Origin: Verrucomicrobiota bacterium
Lineage (GTDB): Bacteria; Verrucomicrobiota; Verrucomicrobiia; Methylacidiphilales; UBA1321
Assembly (NCBI GenBank): GCA_013286145.1
Contig: JABDGH010000008.1
Coordinates: forward strand, 1 to 64,000
Length of the DNA stretch: 64,000 bases
Direction of reading: 5' to 3'
Part shown: positions 41,394 to 52,938 of the stretch, in pieces
Position numbering within the stretch: position 1 is the first letter of the stretch
Layout of the letters: each line of letters starts with the position of its first letter
Made by a program: the position numbers and the translations under genes
Notes under the pieces: model-generated
The model's database searches: none
What the model was told of the DNA's origin: nothing
The model's input: only the letters and a program-made list of their open reading frames with translations

Positions 41394-41476
41394 TGCCGGT
41401 GGAGGGACTTGAACCCCCACATACTTGCGTATAACAGATTTTGAGTCTGTCGTGTCTGCCATTTCACCACACCGGC
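41394..41476 (-). tRNA. tRNA-Leu (anticodon CAA)
   Basis: Reverse complement GCCGGTG TG GTGAAATGGCAGACAC ... ACAGA CTCAAAA TCTGT ... long variable arm ... GGGGG TTCAAGT CCCTC CACCGGC A. Acceptor, anticodon and T stems pair; CCA not encoded. Confidence 0.95.
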
Positions 41477-41618
41477 GATGTGCATTCCATTATGCGCGGT
41501 GATCTGTCGGGAACAAGAAAAAGTGAGCAAGGCTGTCCAGAATATCAAGCGGGTGAGGATTCATTTCTATGAACCGAAAAAACGCTGTACCCCCTCGATG
41601 CGCCAAGTACGAATCCGT

Positions 41619-41831
41619 TCAGTGCTTTGCGGGCGTGGGAGCAGAGGATGGGGTTGATTTTGGAAGGACTTGATTCGCGATCCTCTTGTCGTTCTCGGCC
41701 ACTGCATTTTTCCCGGTGAAGACTCCGCCCACATAGGCTAGCCCAAGTCCGCCTCCAACGAGGAATAAGAAGATGACGGCCAGGAGAATGAGAGCAGGGA
41801 TTGGGGAATCTTTTTCGATAAGTGTAGTCAT
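41619..41831 (-). CDS. Small single-TM hypothetical protein
   Basis: MTTLIEKDSPIPALILLAVIFLFLVGGGLGLAYVGGVFTGKNAVAEN... Confidence 0.5.
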   Translation of the reverse strand: MTTLIEKDSPIPALILLAVIFLFLVGGGLGLAYVGGVFTGKNAVAENDKRIANQVLPKSTPSSAPTPAKH

Positions 41832-41887
41832 AGTTCGATCCAAGTTTGTTTTTACGTGAATAAGATACCCGGCAGATGGAGCGATGG

Positions 41888-41954
41888 TAATGGGGTACAG
41901 ACCCCATTGGAGCGAATGGTTTCCCTGCTTACTCTCACATTTATTAAAGCAATT
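41888..41954. repeat. Hairpin-plus-tail repeat, copy 1
   Basis: AATGGGGT-ACAG-ACCCCATT stem-loop plus tail; ungapped 51/67 identity (hand count) with 44534-44600. Confidence 0.75.
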
Positions 41955-42188
41955 ACTCCCGAAGCAAACCCAACTCCATAACTCAAAACTTACATGATAA
42001 AAAACCTGATCTTCTCCTGCCTAGTCACATTTGTGCCCATGATGGGAGACTTTCTCCCTTATGCGAATCTTCTACTACAACGCTGCCCTCAGCTAACAAG
42101 GATATGAGCCACGCTTTCTTCTTCCTGGCTGAGCCGGAGAAGATTGACTCCTGCCGCCTGACTACTAAAAAACTTAACCTTTTATTAT

Positions 42189-43355
42189 ATGGAAAGCCTT
42201 CGTGGGAGTATTACCGACCCCGCCCTGGAACCACAATTTTCCCGCCCACCTTCCATGTCACAAGCGACTCATCCACGGCTGCAATTTGGAAACAAGCGTA
42301 ACCGCCTCATCATTGAGTCTCTCCTGCTGGTGGCAGCAGTTGTTTTCGTCGCTATCTGGTTTTCAACGCCCTATTTTGCCCGGGACTACATCAATCGAAG
42401 CCTTTCTGATCTCCCCGATTATACAGGCCGGGTGGAATGGGTTCGCATTCATCCCTGGACGGCCAGCGTGGATGTTTACGATGTGCATCTCGACAAGAAG
42501 ACAGGAGAAATCCCCGTCCACTTTTTTTATTCGCCCCGCTCAAATATCTCTCTGCAATGGTCGCAACTCTTCCACGGTGGCAAGCGAGCCTCAGTTACGG
42601 TATTTGATCCGCAAATCAACCTCGTTGCGGGCCCCAACCCGGAGCAGAGCCAACTCTCCATCAACAAAGTTTGGATCGATACCATCAAGCAGATGATTCC
42701 CTGGCGCGTTAATCAAATTAGAATTTATCGCGGCGATATTCATTTTCACGATTTTCATACCAGCCCACAGGTCGATTTGGAATTGAGCCAGCTCGAGGGT
42801 GCCGCTGAAAATATGAGCAACAGCAAGGGACTCAAAATTCCTTTGCCATCGACGATAAAAATCAGTGGTCGCCCCTTGCTGACGGGAACTTTTGAAATGA
42901 ATCTGGATGTCAATTTTGATGAACCGTTTGCAACTTTCACGCAAAACTTTCGCGTTGAACACGTACCCGCTGCGGGAGCCAATTATATCATGCAAAAAAG
43001 CTTAAAAGCCAGGATCAAGAGCGGCGAAATCGGGCTTTACGGTGAACTCACCAGCGACAAGGGAATTTACCACGGTTACGTGAAACGCTCCTTTTACCAT
43101 CTGGAATTTGAACCCAAATCCTCCGACGAAGGAAACCCGGGAGCAATTTGGTCTGGAATTTTAAACGTGGCGAAAGGACTTTTTGAAAACGATCAGCACG
43201 TGATCGACACCCGGAGGGAAATTTCGGGGCGGATGGATCAGCCCGATGTCGATGTCGTAAGTGCGTTCGTGAGTATCTTATGGAACGCCTCCACCGAAGC
43301 TCTTCATCCCGGTTCCGGCACCACCTCTTCCTCCCTATCAACCCCCCATAAATAA
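42189..43355 (+). CDS. DUF748/AsmA-like membrane-anchored protein
   Basis: N-terminal TM then ...DLPDYTGRVEWVRIHPWTASVDVYDVHLDKKTG...VWIDTIKQMIPWRVNQIRIYRGDIHFHDFHTSPQVDLELS. Alternative start at 42255. Confidence 0.65.
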   Translation: MESLRGSITDPALEPQFSRPPSMSQATHPRLQFGNKRNRLIIESLLLVAAVVFVAIWFSTPYFARDYINRSLSDLPDYTGRVEWVRIHPWTASVDVYDVHLDKKTGEIPVHFFYSPRSNISLQWSQLFHGGKRASVTVFDPQINLVAGPNPEQSQLSINKVWIDTIKQMIPWRVNQIRIYRGDIHFHDFHTSPQVDLELSQLEGAAENMSNSKGLKIPLPSTIKISGRPLLTGTFEMNLDVNFDEPFATFTQNFRVEHVPAAGANYIMQKSLKARIKSGEIGLYGELTSDKGIYHGYVKRSFYHLEFEPKSSDEGNPGAIWSGILNVAKGLFENDQHVIDTRREISGRMDQPDVDVVSAFVSILWNASTEALHPGSGTTSSSLSTPHK

Positions 43356-43376
43356 TCCTCCATTCGAAATACTATT

Positions 43377-43520
43377 ATGTCGCTCATTCTCATTATTGTT
43401 GTCCTTGTTCTTCTCTTCGGCGGCGGCGGATATGCCTACCGAGGCAGTGCCGGTGGTGGTGGTGGGATCGGCTTGGTACTTGTCATATTGTTGGTACTTT
43501 ATCTTATGGGATACCTCTGA
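43377..43520 (+). CDS. DUF3309-like small Gly-rich membrane protein (47 aa; below ORF-track cutoff)
   Basis: Own translation: MSLILIIVVLVLLFGGGGYAYRGSAGGGGGIGLVLVILLVLYLMGYL*. Confidence 0.75.
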   Translation: MSLILIIVVLVLLFGGGGYAYRGSAGGGGGIGLVLVILLVLYLMGYL

Positions 43521-43568
43521 CGAGGTACTCAGGATTTCAAACTAACCTCACTGTCGGCTCGAGAAAGT

Positions 43569-44483
43569 ATGTCCAAGCACGGTCTCTTTCGACTTTTCGT
43601 ACCAATGAAGGCGTCATTCCCTCTCTATTTGACCGCCTTCTTCTTCGTCGCCATCTTCACATTGAGCCAAGGGCGGGCAGAAAACGAGAGACCTTCCACG
43701 AATAATCCTGCGTGGACTGGAGAGCCCAGTGTAAAAACGACCTCTCTTACAACCAATGCAGCCTCCGCTATAGACCCGGTTAATTCGACAAATTCCGCCC
43801 CTACATCCGCCTCCACCAAGAAGGTCACGTCTCTCCCTCCTATTCCGCCTACTGAAACCAGCAGCCAGGTGGCCACACTTGCTGTCTCGGATCTGCGCGA
43901 ATATGAAACGCAATCCCCGGCAGTGAAACAATTGCTCGACCATGCCCTGGCATTGACCACCCTCAATCTCATTTATAAATATGGCTCTTCCGATCCTAAA
44001 AACGGTGGGATGGATTGTTCCGGTACTGTCTATTACTTGCTCAACGAAGCCGGCTTGAAAGACGTCCCGCGCGATGCCAGCGGCATGTATAAATGGGTAT
44101 GGACTCACGGTCGCTTTCAAGCGGTCACCAGTGCCAATCCAGACACCTTCGAGCTTGCTCTCCTGAAACCCGGCGACCTGCTTTTTTGGACTGGCACATA
44201 TCAGGTTGACCGCGATCCTCCCGTCACGCATGTCATGATTTACCTGGGCATCAACCGACATAGCGGTCACCGAGTCATGGTGGGAGCCAGCGAAGGCCGC
44301 CCATTCGACAGCAAATCCCGGTATGGCGTCAGCGTCTTCGACTTCACGATGCCGGGTAAAAGTCATCAATCTGATTCCACTTCCAAAACATCCTCCGCTA
44401 CTGATCTCCAGGCTCGATTTATCGGTTATGGTTCAATCCCGGGCCTTGAGGAAATCGGTCACGCCGACGATTCCAAGAAGTAA
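43569..44483 (+). CDS. NlpC/P60 family peptidase
   Basis: YGSSDPKNGGMDCSGTVYYLLNEAGLKDVPRDASGMYKW, LKPGDLLFWTGTYQVDRDPPVTHVMIYLG. Confidence 0.9.
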   Translation: MSKHGLFRLFVPMKASFPLYLTAFFFVAIFTLSQGRAENERPSTNNPAWTGEPSVKTTSLTTNAASAIDPVNSTNSAPTSASTKKVTSLPPIPPTETSSQVATLAVSDLREYETQSPAVKQLLDHALALTTLNLIYKYGSSDPKNGGMDCSGTVYYLLNEAGLKDVPRDASGMYKWVWTHGRFQAVTSANPDTFELALLKPGDLLFWTGTYQVDRDPPVTHVMIYLGINRHSGHRVMVGASEGRPFDSKSRYGVSVFDFTMPGKSHQSDSTSKTSSATDLQARFIGYGSIPGLEEIGHADDSKK

Positions 44484-44533
44484 TTCCGCCTTGCATGCCG
44501 GATGGGAATTGGAAAAATGTTGGACGAAATCCC

Positions 44534-44600
44534 TTATGGGGTGCACACCCCATAGGAACGAATGAGGAACCTGCGTAGGATCACATTTATGAAAGCATTT
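44534..44600. repeat. Hairpin-plus-tail repeat, copy 2
   Basis: TATGGGGTG-CA-CACCCCATA stem-loop plus tail shared with 41888-41954. Confidence 0.75.
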
Positions 44601-44665
44601 TCAGATAAGGCTGATCTGGATTAATGTTACGCTGTACAAAAACAACTACTTTCCCGGAATAATTC

Positions 44666-45355
44666 ATGACTAATTTTATTTTAAAATCCACATCGGGTTT
44701 AGCCCTGATTCTGGCATTGGCGTCGTGCGCTTCGGTAAGCGTTCAAAAAACTGCGGAGCAAGCCACGCTTAAGATGCCGCAGAAAATTTACGTGGCCGAT
44801 TTTGATGTAGCGAACGGCAACTTCAAGGTGGATCGAGAAGGCGCTGAACTCATCAAGTTTAAACAAAATCTTCAAGCCATGATGCAAACGGGGTTGGTCA
44901 CGGATCTATCTCATCGTCTCATTCCCGCCGTTTCCACGTCCAAGAAACAAGGGTTTCAACCGGAAAATGCGTGGTTAATCCGGGGTGAATTTACGAAGGT
45001 CAACCAGGGCAGTCGTCTCCTTCGTGGAGCCATCGGCTTTGGGGCAGGCGGGACCAAGGTGGAAACCAATATCTATGTGTATGACTTGAACCAAAGTACG
45101 AACACCCCTTTCCTTACTTTTTCAACTACAGGTGGCAGCGGAGCCGAACCTGGCGCGATTACAGGAGTCGCGACCGATCCCGTGGTTGTCGCCATTCAAG
45201 TGGTGGCAAGCGGAGCCGGCGGTGTCGCTCATGGCCTGACGGAGGACACGGCGCGAACGGCGCGGGAAGTTACGGCAGAACTGTCCGATTACATGTATCG
45301 GAGCGGTTGGATTTCAAAAGATAAGTGGATCGAACCCAAAAAAGTAAGCGAATAA
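44666..45355 (+). CDS. DUF4410-like lipoprotein
   Basis: Lipobox-like LALASCAS; QKIYVADFDVANGNFKVDREG; C-terminal AREVTAELSDYMYRSGWISK. Confidence 0.6.
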   Translation: MTNFILKSTSGLALILALASCASVSVQKTAEQATLKMPQKIYVADFDVANGNFKVDREGAELIKFKQNLQAMMQTGLVTDLSHRLIPAVSTSKKQGFQPENAWLIRGEFTKVNQGSRLLRGAIGFGAGGTKVETNIYVYDLNQSTNTPFLTFSTTGGSGAEPGAITGVATDPVVVAIQVVASGAGGVAHGLTEDTARTAREVTAELSDYMYRSGWISKDKWIEPKKVSE

Positions 45356-45483
45356 TCGCGGAAAGTTGTTTCAGGAAGTAGGAGTACGGTTTAGTAGCTT
45401 GGGGAATAAGAGGACGATCAATAAACCGTCGAGACAATCGAATCGCGCTTTCCCGAAGAGCGTGAGCCCGCTATGTGTCAACG

Positions 45484-48048
45484 ATGGAATCGTCGGCTAA
45501 CTCCACCTCCAACACACGGCCATGGACTTCTCTTTGGATCGTGGCTCTCGTTTCGCTACTCGCGCAACTTTGGATATGCCAATTTTTTTCCTTTGGTGAG
45601 CGGGTGCCGATGTCGATTGACGTTGATCCATCGAATCTCTGGAAAAACGCCTATCATTTTCCGCCTCAAGGCTCGTTCCTTGTTTTGAACTGGCTCGGCG
45701 TTGCGAATCTGCCGCCGCCGTTAAATCCCTTTGCGCTCGCGGCCAATCTGCCGCCCTGGTTATTTTTCACGATTTACACGCCGGTCGTGGCGACGCTGGC
45801 TTTGCTGGCCATGGCGGTTTTCCTGCGTGAACTGGAGTTGCCCCGGCCTGCGGCGCTTTTTGGTGGAGTCATCTATGCGTGGCAGGGTGACATTCTCCCT
45901 TTTGTTTTTCCCGGTCATTACGCCTACATCTCCACGTGGCCTTTTTTCGCGATGGCAGCGTGGGGAGCCTTGCGCGCCCAGCGAACGCGTCACTGGGCCT
46001 ACGCGCTGATCAGCGGGGCAAGTTGCGGTTTGATGGTGGGGTTGCAGCCGGATCGCGGTTCCATCGCGAGTCTGCTCATTGCCATACTGTACGCCGCACC
46101 GATTCTGCGGTGGCCACGCGAATGGCCGATGAATGTGCGGCATCTTGCTCTTTGCGCAGGCGTGGCGTTGCTCGTTGCCCTGGCGGCGTTACTGGCACTT
46201 TTCCAAAGTTATATCGTGGGAGTCAAACTTGGCGGTGAAGGCAATCGCGAAGAGACGTACAAGCTGGTCACGCAATACAGTTACGGGCCGGAAGATACGC
46301 TGACTTACCTCGTGCCCGGCTTGCTCGGCTGGCATAGCAACAACGCGAACGGCCCTTACTGGGGTTCCATTGGCCGCACGGTCGATTGGCCGAAAAGTTC
46401 CACCAGCACACGCAACCTCAATCTCGCCATCAGCACGACCGGGACGCTATCAGCCGTGCTGGCACTGATGGCCACGTGTCTGCTTCTGCCGGGACGTCTG
46501 GTTGGTCCCGATCGAATGACGGATCAGCAACGCTTCTATGGCCGGGTCTTCCTCGTTTTTGGCTTAGTCGCGCTGGTTCTTTCGTGGGGCTGGCATACGC
46601 CGCTTTATCGTCTCCTCTTTGAATTGCCGTTGATGGATAAATGGCGCAACCCGCTCAAATGGCTCGAGTGGACCAATTTTGCGCTGGTTGTTCTAAGTGC
46701 TTATGGTGTGCAGCATCTCATGGTCTCGCTCGAAGCCTCCGTGCCGGAGATCAAGATCATGCGCCGACGCCTGATGTGGTTCATCGGGGGAATGACGGCA
46801 CTTTTTGGAATCAGTCTGATATGCAGCAGTAATTACCTGCTGGGAATCGTGTTGATGGCCAGACTTCAGGCGATGGATTACGAACCCGCTGCCATCGCCA
46901 ATATTTTGAGCACCGTCCACATGTCGCTTCTGGTGGCCCTTGTCCTGACGACCTCGCTCTGGGTTCTTTTAATTGTCTTGTGGCAACCGGAACGATTGCG
47001 GGAATGGACATTGGATAATCCGCTTCTCCATCGTCTTTGGCAAAAAATGCTCACGTCCGAGTATTTGCCGCTGACCCTGGCCCTGGCGCTGTCCGCGCTC
47101 AGCGTGGCGCAATTACAGTGGGTGGCAGGTCAATTCATCGGAGCAGTCCAACTTAATACGTTGACGCAGACCAATCCGCTTTTGGAGGAACTGAAAACGG
47201 AAGGCAACCAGGTTCGGGTAAGCGTGGCGCCCCAGGATCCCGTTCTCAATGTGCTGCTGCAAAATCAATTCAACGCGGAAAATATCTCATGCCTCGATAT
47301 TTCCGCAGCTTCGCGCCTTCCGGATGATCTCCATACTTTTTTGAAACTCTTCGACGATAACCACGCGCGTTTGTGGCTTCTCGCCGGAGTGAAAAATGTC
47401 GTTGTGCCGCAAGAGTTCATGCCCCAGTTGCAACACAACCCCGATATCGCCGCGAATATCGCCCATGCTGATGGTTACACACTGATACCAACGCTTAATA
47501 ATATGCCGAGCCATGCCCTCGTGCAGATGCGCGATTATCTGGCGAAGGCGACTTTTGTGCCCCAGGCGGAAGTGATTTCCACGGACGACGCGCTGCTTAA
47601 ACGGCTTGAAGACCAGGCATGGAATCCACGGGAAACGGTGCTGCTAAAATCGCCCGCACCGGAATCATCGCCCCATCCTTCGTCTAATGGAACAGCTTCT
47701 TCCACGACGGATCAGGTGGAATTGACGACTTATACGGCGCGGGAAATTGAGATCGAGGCGCAATCGACAAAAGGCGGTTATGTCCTGATTAACGATCACT
47801 ACGATCCCGACTGGGAGGTGAAGGTGAACGGCTCTTCTGTTCCCCTCCTTCGCGCCGATTATCTGCTGCGGGCAGTTGCGATCCCGGCGGGCGCATCCAC
47901 GATTACGATGCATTATGTCGCACATTATCACATGGCGAGGCTGAATCTGCCTGTCGAGATGATAAACAATTTTAGCGACGGGACGATGATCGCTGCGTGG
48001 ATGATTGCGGGGGTGGTGTTGTGGAGAAGAAAAAGGCTGACCGCATGA
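45484..48048 (+). CDS. Large polytopic membrane protein, YfhO-like
   Basis: ~855 aa, many TMs; C-terminal GGYVLINDHYDPDWEVKVNGSSVPLLRADYLLRAVAIPAGASTITMHY typical of YfhO-type proteins. GTG at 45475 is an alternative start. Confidence 0.7.
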   Translation: MESSANSTSNTRPWTSLWIVALVSLLAQLWICQFFSFGERVPMSIDVDPSNLWKNAYHFPPQGSFLVLNWLGVANLPPPLNPFALAANLPPWLFFTIYTPVVATLALLAMAVFLRELELPRPAALFGGVIYAWQGDILPFVFPGHYAYISTWPFFAMAAWGALRAQRTRHWAYALISGASCGLMVGLQPDRGSIASLLIAILYAAPILRWPREWPMNVRHLALCAGVALLVALAALLALFQSYIVGVKLGGEGNREETYKLVTQYSYGPEDTLTYLVPGLLGWHSNNANGPYWGSIGRTVDWPKSSTSTRNLNLAISTTGTLSAVLALMATCLLLPGRLVGPDRMTDQQRFYGRVFLVFGLVALVLSWGWHTPLYRLLFELPLMDKWRNPLKWLEWTNFALVVLSAYGVQHLMVSLEASVPEIKIMRRRLMWFIGGMTALFGISLICSSNYLLGIVLMARLQAMDYEPAAIANILSTVHMSLLVALVLTTSLWVLLIVLWQPERLREWTLDNPLLHRLWQKMLTSEYLPLTLALALSALSVAQLQWVAGQFIGAVQLNTLTQTNPLLEELKTEGNQVRVSVAPQDPVLNVLLQNQFNAENISCLDISAASRLPDDLHTFLKLFDDNHARLWLLAGVKNVVVPQEFMPQLQHNPDIAANIAHADGYTLIPTLNNMPSHALVQMRDYLAKATFVPQAEVISTDDALLKRLEDQAWNPRETVLLKSPAPESSPHPSSNGTASSTTDQVELTTYTAREIEIEAQSTKGGYVLINDHYDPDWEVKVNGSSVPLLRADYLLRAVAIPAGASTITMHYVAHYHMARLNLPVEMINNFSDGTMIAAWMIAGVVLWRRKRLTA

Positions 48049-48072
48049 ATGCTCCTGCGCAAATAATGAAAA

Positions 48073-48627
48073 TTACGATGCGCGAATCGCAGTCACAATC
48101 TCTGCACGGTGATGCTGCCAGAGATGCCGTAATGCTCCCGCAAAATGTTCCGGAACTTTCTCCAACAACGAATCGAGTTCATCGGGCACAATCCAGCGCC
48201 CCTCGGTAATTTCCTCAGGATGAAGTTTAAATGGACCTGAGAGTGGGCCGAGCAGAAAAATCTTGATGAATTCGTGACCAGTCTCGGGTGAAGCGTGGAG
48301 TTTGAACAGAGGGCGCAGGGGCAGAGATTGGTCATGCCAACCGAGTTCCTCGCCCAATTCGCGGCGCGCGGCCGTGACGTAATTCTCCCCCACATCGACG
48401 TGACCGCTGCATGATGAATCCCAACAGCCGGGGAAAGTGTCCTTGCTCAAACTGCGTCGTTGCAGAAACAAATTTCCAGCAGGGTCGTGAACCAGAACGT
48501 GAACGGCGCGATGCAATAGTTTTTTGGCGTGAACTTCGCGCCGGGGTGCCTGTGCGATAACCTGGTCGTTGCTATCGACCACATCGAAAAATTCATCGAC
48601 GCTTACATGAGACGAAATTTGATTCAT
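48073..48627 (-). CDS. NUDIX hydrolase
   Basis: DEFFDVVDSNDQVIAQAPRREVHAKKLLHRAVHVLV...GHVDVGENYVTAARRELGEELGW. Confidence 0.9.
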   Translation of the reverse strand: MNQISSHVSVDEFFDVVDSNDQVIAQAPRREVHAKKLLHRAVHVLVHDPAGNLFLQRRSLSKDTFPGCWDSSCSGHVDVGENYVTAARRELGEELGWHDQSLPLRPLFKLHASPETGHEFIKIFLLGPLSGPFKLHPEEITEGRWIVPDELDSLLEKVPEHFAGALRHLWQHHRAEIVTAIRAS

Positions 48628-48637
48628 GACAAGAGGG

Positions 48638-48931
48638 TCATCTGCGCGAATCAGGGACTGAGGACAAGCGCAAAAAAGTTTCGTAAATGATGCTGCGACG
48701 TTCAGCGAAGTCACACCGAATCATGCGTGAGCGCCCGGTATAATCGTAACGAAAAATAATCCGATAAGAATCGATGCGCAGGCGGTGATAACCTTCGAGA
48801 CGTCCCTCCAAAGGTTTGATATCACCTTTCTCCTGTTTCAATTTGCGCAGAGCATCCCGAAGTTTGCGGCGCGGTTCCGGGGGACAGGCGCGGATGAATT
48901 CCTGTACCTGCTCGGTGACTTCAATCTTCAT
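48638..48931 (-). CDS. RelE/ParE-family toxin
   Basis: MKIEVTEQVQEFIRACPPEPRRKLRDALRKLKQEKGDIKPLEGRLEGYHRLRIDSYRIIFRYD; overlaps upstream antitoxin. Confidence 0.85.
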   Translation of the reverse strand: MKIEVTEQVQEFIRACPPEPRRKLRDALRKLKQEKGDIKPLEGRLEGYHRLRIDSYRIIFRYDYTGRSRMIRCDFAERRSIIYETFLRLSSVPDSRR

Positions 48932-49169
48932 CGATTACTTCCAATGGATAATAGCGGGTCTTGCCTTGACGCGCATCTTCCAGTGCTTTCATGGCTTTGG
49001 GATTGCCGAGAATTTCCAAGGTCTCGATAATCGCTTCCATCCGTTCCCTTGAGACCACATAGGCGACTGGTTCATCATGCTTGGTGATGGTGATTAATCC
49101 CCCGGTAGATTCACGAACCAAGGTGGGGAGGTTTGCTTGGGCACCAGTAATTGAATACGTAGTCTTCAC
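48921..49169 (-). CDS. Phd/YefM-family antitoxin
   Basis: MKTTYSITGAQANLPTLVRESTGGLITITKHDEPVAYVVSRERMEAIIETLEILGNPKAMKAL; overlaps the toxin start by 11 nt. Confidence 0.85.
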   Translation of the reverse strand: MKTTYSITGAQANLPTLVRESTGGLITITKHDEPVAYVVSRERMEAIIETLEILGNPKAMKALEDARQGKTRYYPLEVIDED

Positions 49170-49519
49170 GCCAAAACTATGTAGGATTTTCGAAGGCCTA
49201 GCAAGAACAGATTATGGCCGCTTTCGACGAGTCAACCCGCACCTGCCTCACTTTTAGAAAGATGCAGTATCTACCAGGAATAGAGGACTGGATTGAGAGG
49301 AGTGTTGATGATTTCGCCGACCTTGGCACCGGGGCGCCAGGTTTCCCAATCAATTTTCTGGTTTTTGTTTTTCGGCTCAATGAGGCGCATGTCTTCGTCC
49401 ATGTAGATGATGGTCATGACTTCACGTGGGCGGATGAGCTTACCGGAGAAAGACTTCACGAACCTGGCCGAAAGGGTCAAAGAAGAATTGTCGCACTAGG
49501 CGAGATAGGGTGAAATTAA

Positions 49520-51559
<2,040 letters not shown>

Positions 51560-51601
51560 CGCCATTCGTATTATTGGAAAGGTCTTGTTACTTTTTATTC
51601 C

Positions 51602-52282
51602 GTGAAAATTTCAGCACTTTTACTCTGCTTTATCTGCCTGGCTGGATTGTCGTTTATGTTATATGCGGAGGATCCTGGAGCACAGCAGGATGCGGAGGCA
51701 GCGCGCGCAAAACTTCTCAAGGCTGCCGATCAAATCGACATGATCGAAACCCATTCGGAAACGACAAAAACGGCCCTTGATGGCATGAAAGCCGACATTT
51801 CCAAGTTACAAGAGGAAAACGCGACGTTGAAACAGCAACTGGCCGAATTGCAGGCCACCTTCGAAAAGGCGGAAGCTGCCCATGCCAAGGAACAAAAAGT
51901 TCTTTTGGATACCGTGGCCGGAATGGTGGCATCTGGAAAAAACTCATCCACTTCCAAACCACCTGCGAAGAAAAAGGAGGTCTCGACACCGCCGAAAGCT
52001 CCCGATGGCGAAGCCTCTACTGGTACGACGGATACGGGTAATCCCGCCGGGACTACGACTACCACCGACAGCGCGGCTGTTAGCGATACATCGGCTCCCA
52101 AGACACAAAAAGGCTATTATCATATTGTCGAAAGTGGCGAAACATTGACACTTATTTGCTCGGCCTATCGCCAACAAGGTGTCAATGTCACCATTGTTGA
52201 GATTCAAAAAGCGAATGGCCTGACGGACAAAAGTGTTTTAAAAGTGGGTCAGAAGCTATTTATTCCCAAACCTGGAACTTGA
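51602..52282 (+). CDS. Secreted coiled-coil protein with C-terminal LysM domain
   Basis: Signal peptide; heptads; T-rich linker; KGYYHIVESGETLTLICSAYRQQGVNVTIVEIQKANGLTDKSVLKVGQKLFIPK. Confidence 0.88.
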   Translation: MKISALLLCFICLAGLSFMLYAEDPGAQQDAEAARAKLLKAADQIDMIETHSETTKTALDGMKADISKLQEENATLKQQLAELQATFEKAEAAHAKEQKVLLDTVAGMVASGKNSSTSKPPAKKKEVSTPPKAPDGEASTGTTDTGNPAGTTTTTDSAAVSDTSAPKTQKGYYHIVESGETLTLICSAYRQQGVNVTIVEIQKANGLTDKSVLKVGQKLFIPKPGT

Positions 52283-52285
52283 TCT

Positions 52286-52861
52286 ATGAGCAAACTTTTA
52301 CCGGTTGATCCCGAACCGCCCGCGCCCTGGCGGGTCAAGAAAGCTACCGATAATGCCATCTATGGACCTGTGGATGACGATACCCTGAAAGAGTGGGCGA
52401 ATTCCGCGCAGATCTCGCCTCAGGATTTCGTGGATAGTGATGGCGATGAAAAATGGCGTCTTGCGCCTGAGATCGAATTTCTCCAGATGCTCTGGTTTGT
52501 CAAACTGCCGGATGAGGAAGTTTACGGCCCAACCACGGTTGGCACCCTGCATGAATTCGTCGATGAGGGGCTCATCACCGAGAAGACCCTGGCGACGCAC
52601 GTAAAAACGAAACAGTCTCTTCCCATCGGTGCGCTGTTCGCCGCCATGGAATTCGAAGAGAAACGAGCAGCGCGAAGGCCGCCAAAGGAAAGCAAGAAAT
52701 CGACCGCCTCTCTCGCTGTCGATATGGCCAAGGATCAACGTATCCGGCAGTTGGAGGAGGATTTGAGGGAACTTCGTCGTGAGCACGAAACGCTCACGCA
52801 CAAATACCGTCAACTGACACTTCAATTGCAGCAAAGTACCACCTCTAAAAAATCCCATTGA
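52286..52861 (+). CDS. Hypothetical protein with two GYF-like repeats and a C-terminal coiled coil
   Basis: Paired segments PWRVKKATDNAIYGPVDDDTLKEW... and LWFVKLPDEEVYGPTTVGTLHEF...; starts 4 nt after the LysM gene. Confidence 0.6.
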   Translation: MSKLLPVDPEPPAPWRVKKATDNAIYGPVDDDTLKEWANSAQISPQDFVDSDGDEKWRLAPEIEFLQMLWFVKLPDEEVYGPTTVGTLHEFVDEGLITEKTLATHVKTKQSLPIGALFAAMEFEEKRAARRPPKESKKSTASLAVDMAKDQRIRQLEEDLRELRREHETLTHKYRQLTLQLQQSTTSKKSH

Positions 52862-52938
52862 CCCTGTCTCTGCGGATAGCGTTGCCCGCAAGGTGTGATT
52901 TGACGTCCTGACTATTTCGATTCTTTTATTACTTTACC

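Noticed and set aside
49271-49480. 69-aa ORF (MTLSARFVKSFSGKLIRPREVMTIIYMDEDMRLIEPKNKNQKIDW...)
   Set aside because: Could be a small real gene or a fragment, but no family could be recognised and an overlapping plus-strand ORF is equally open.
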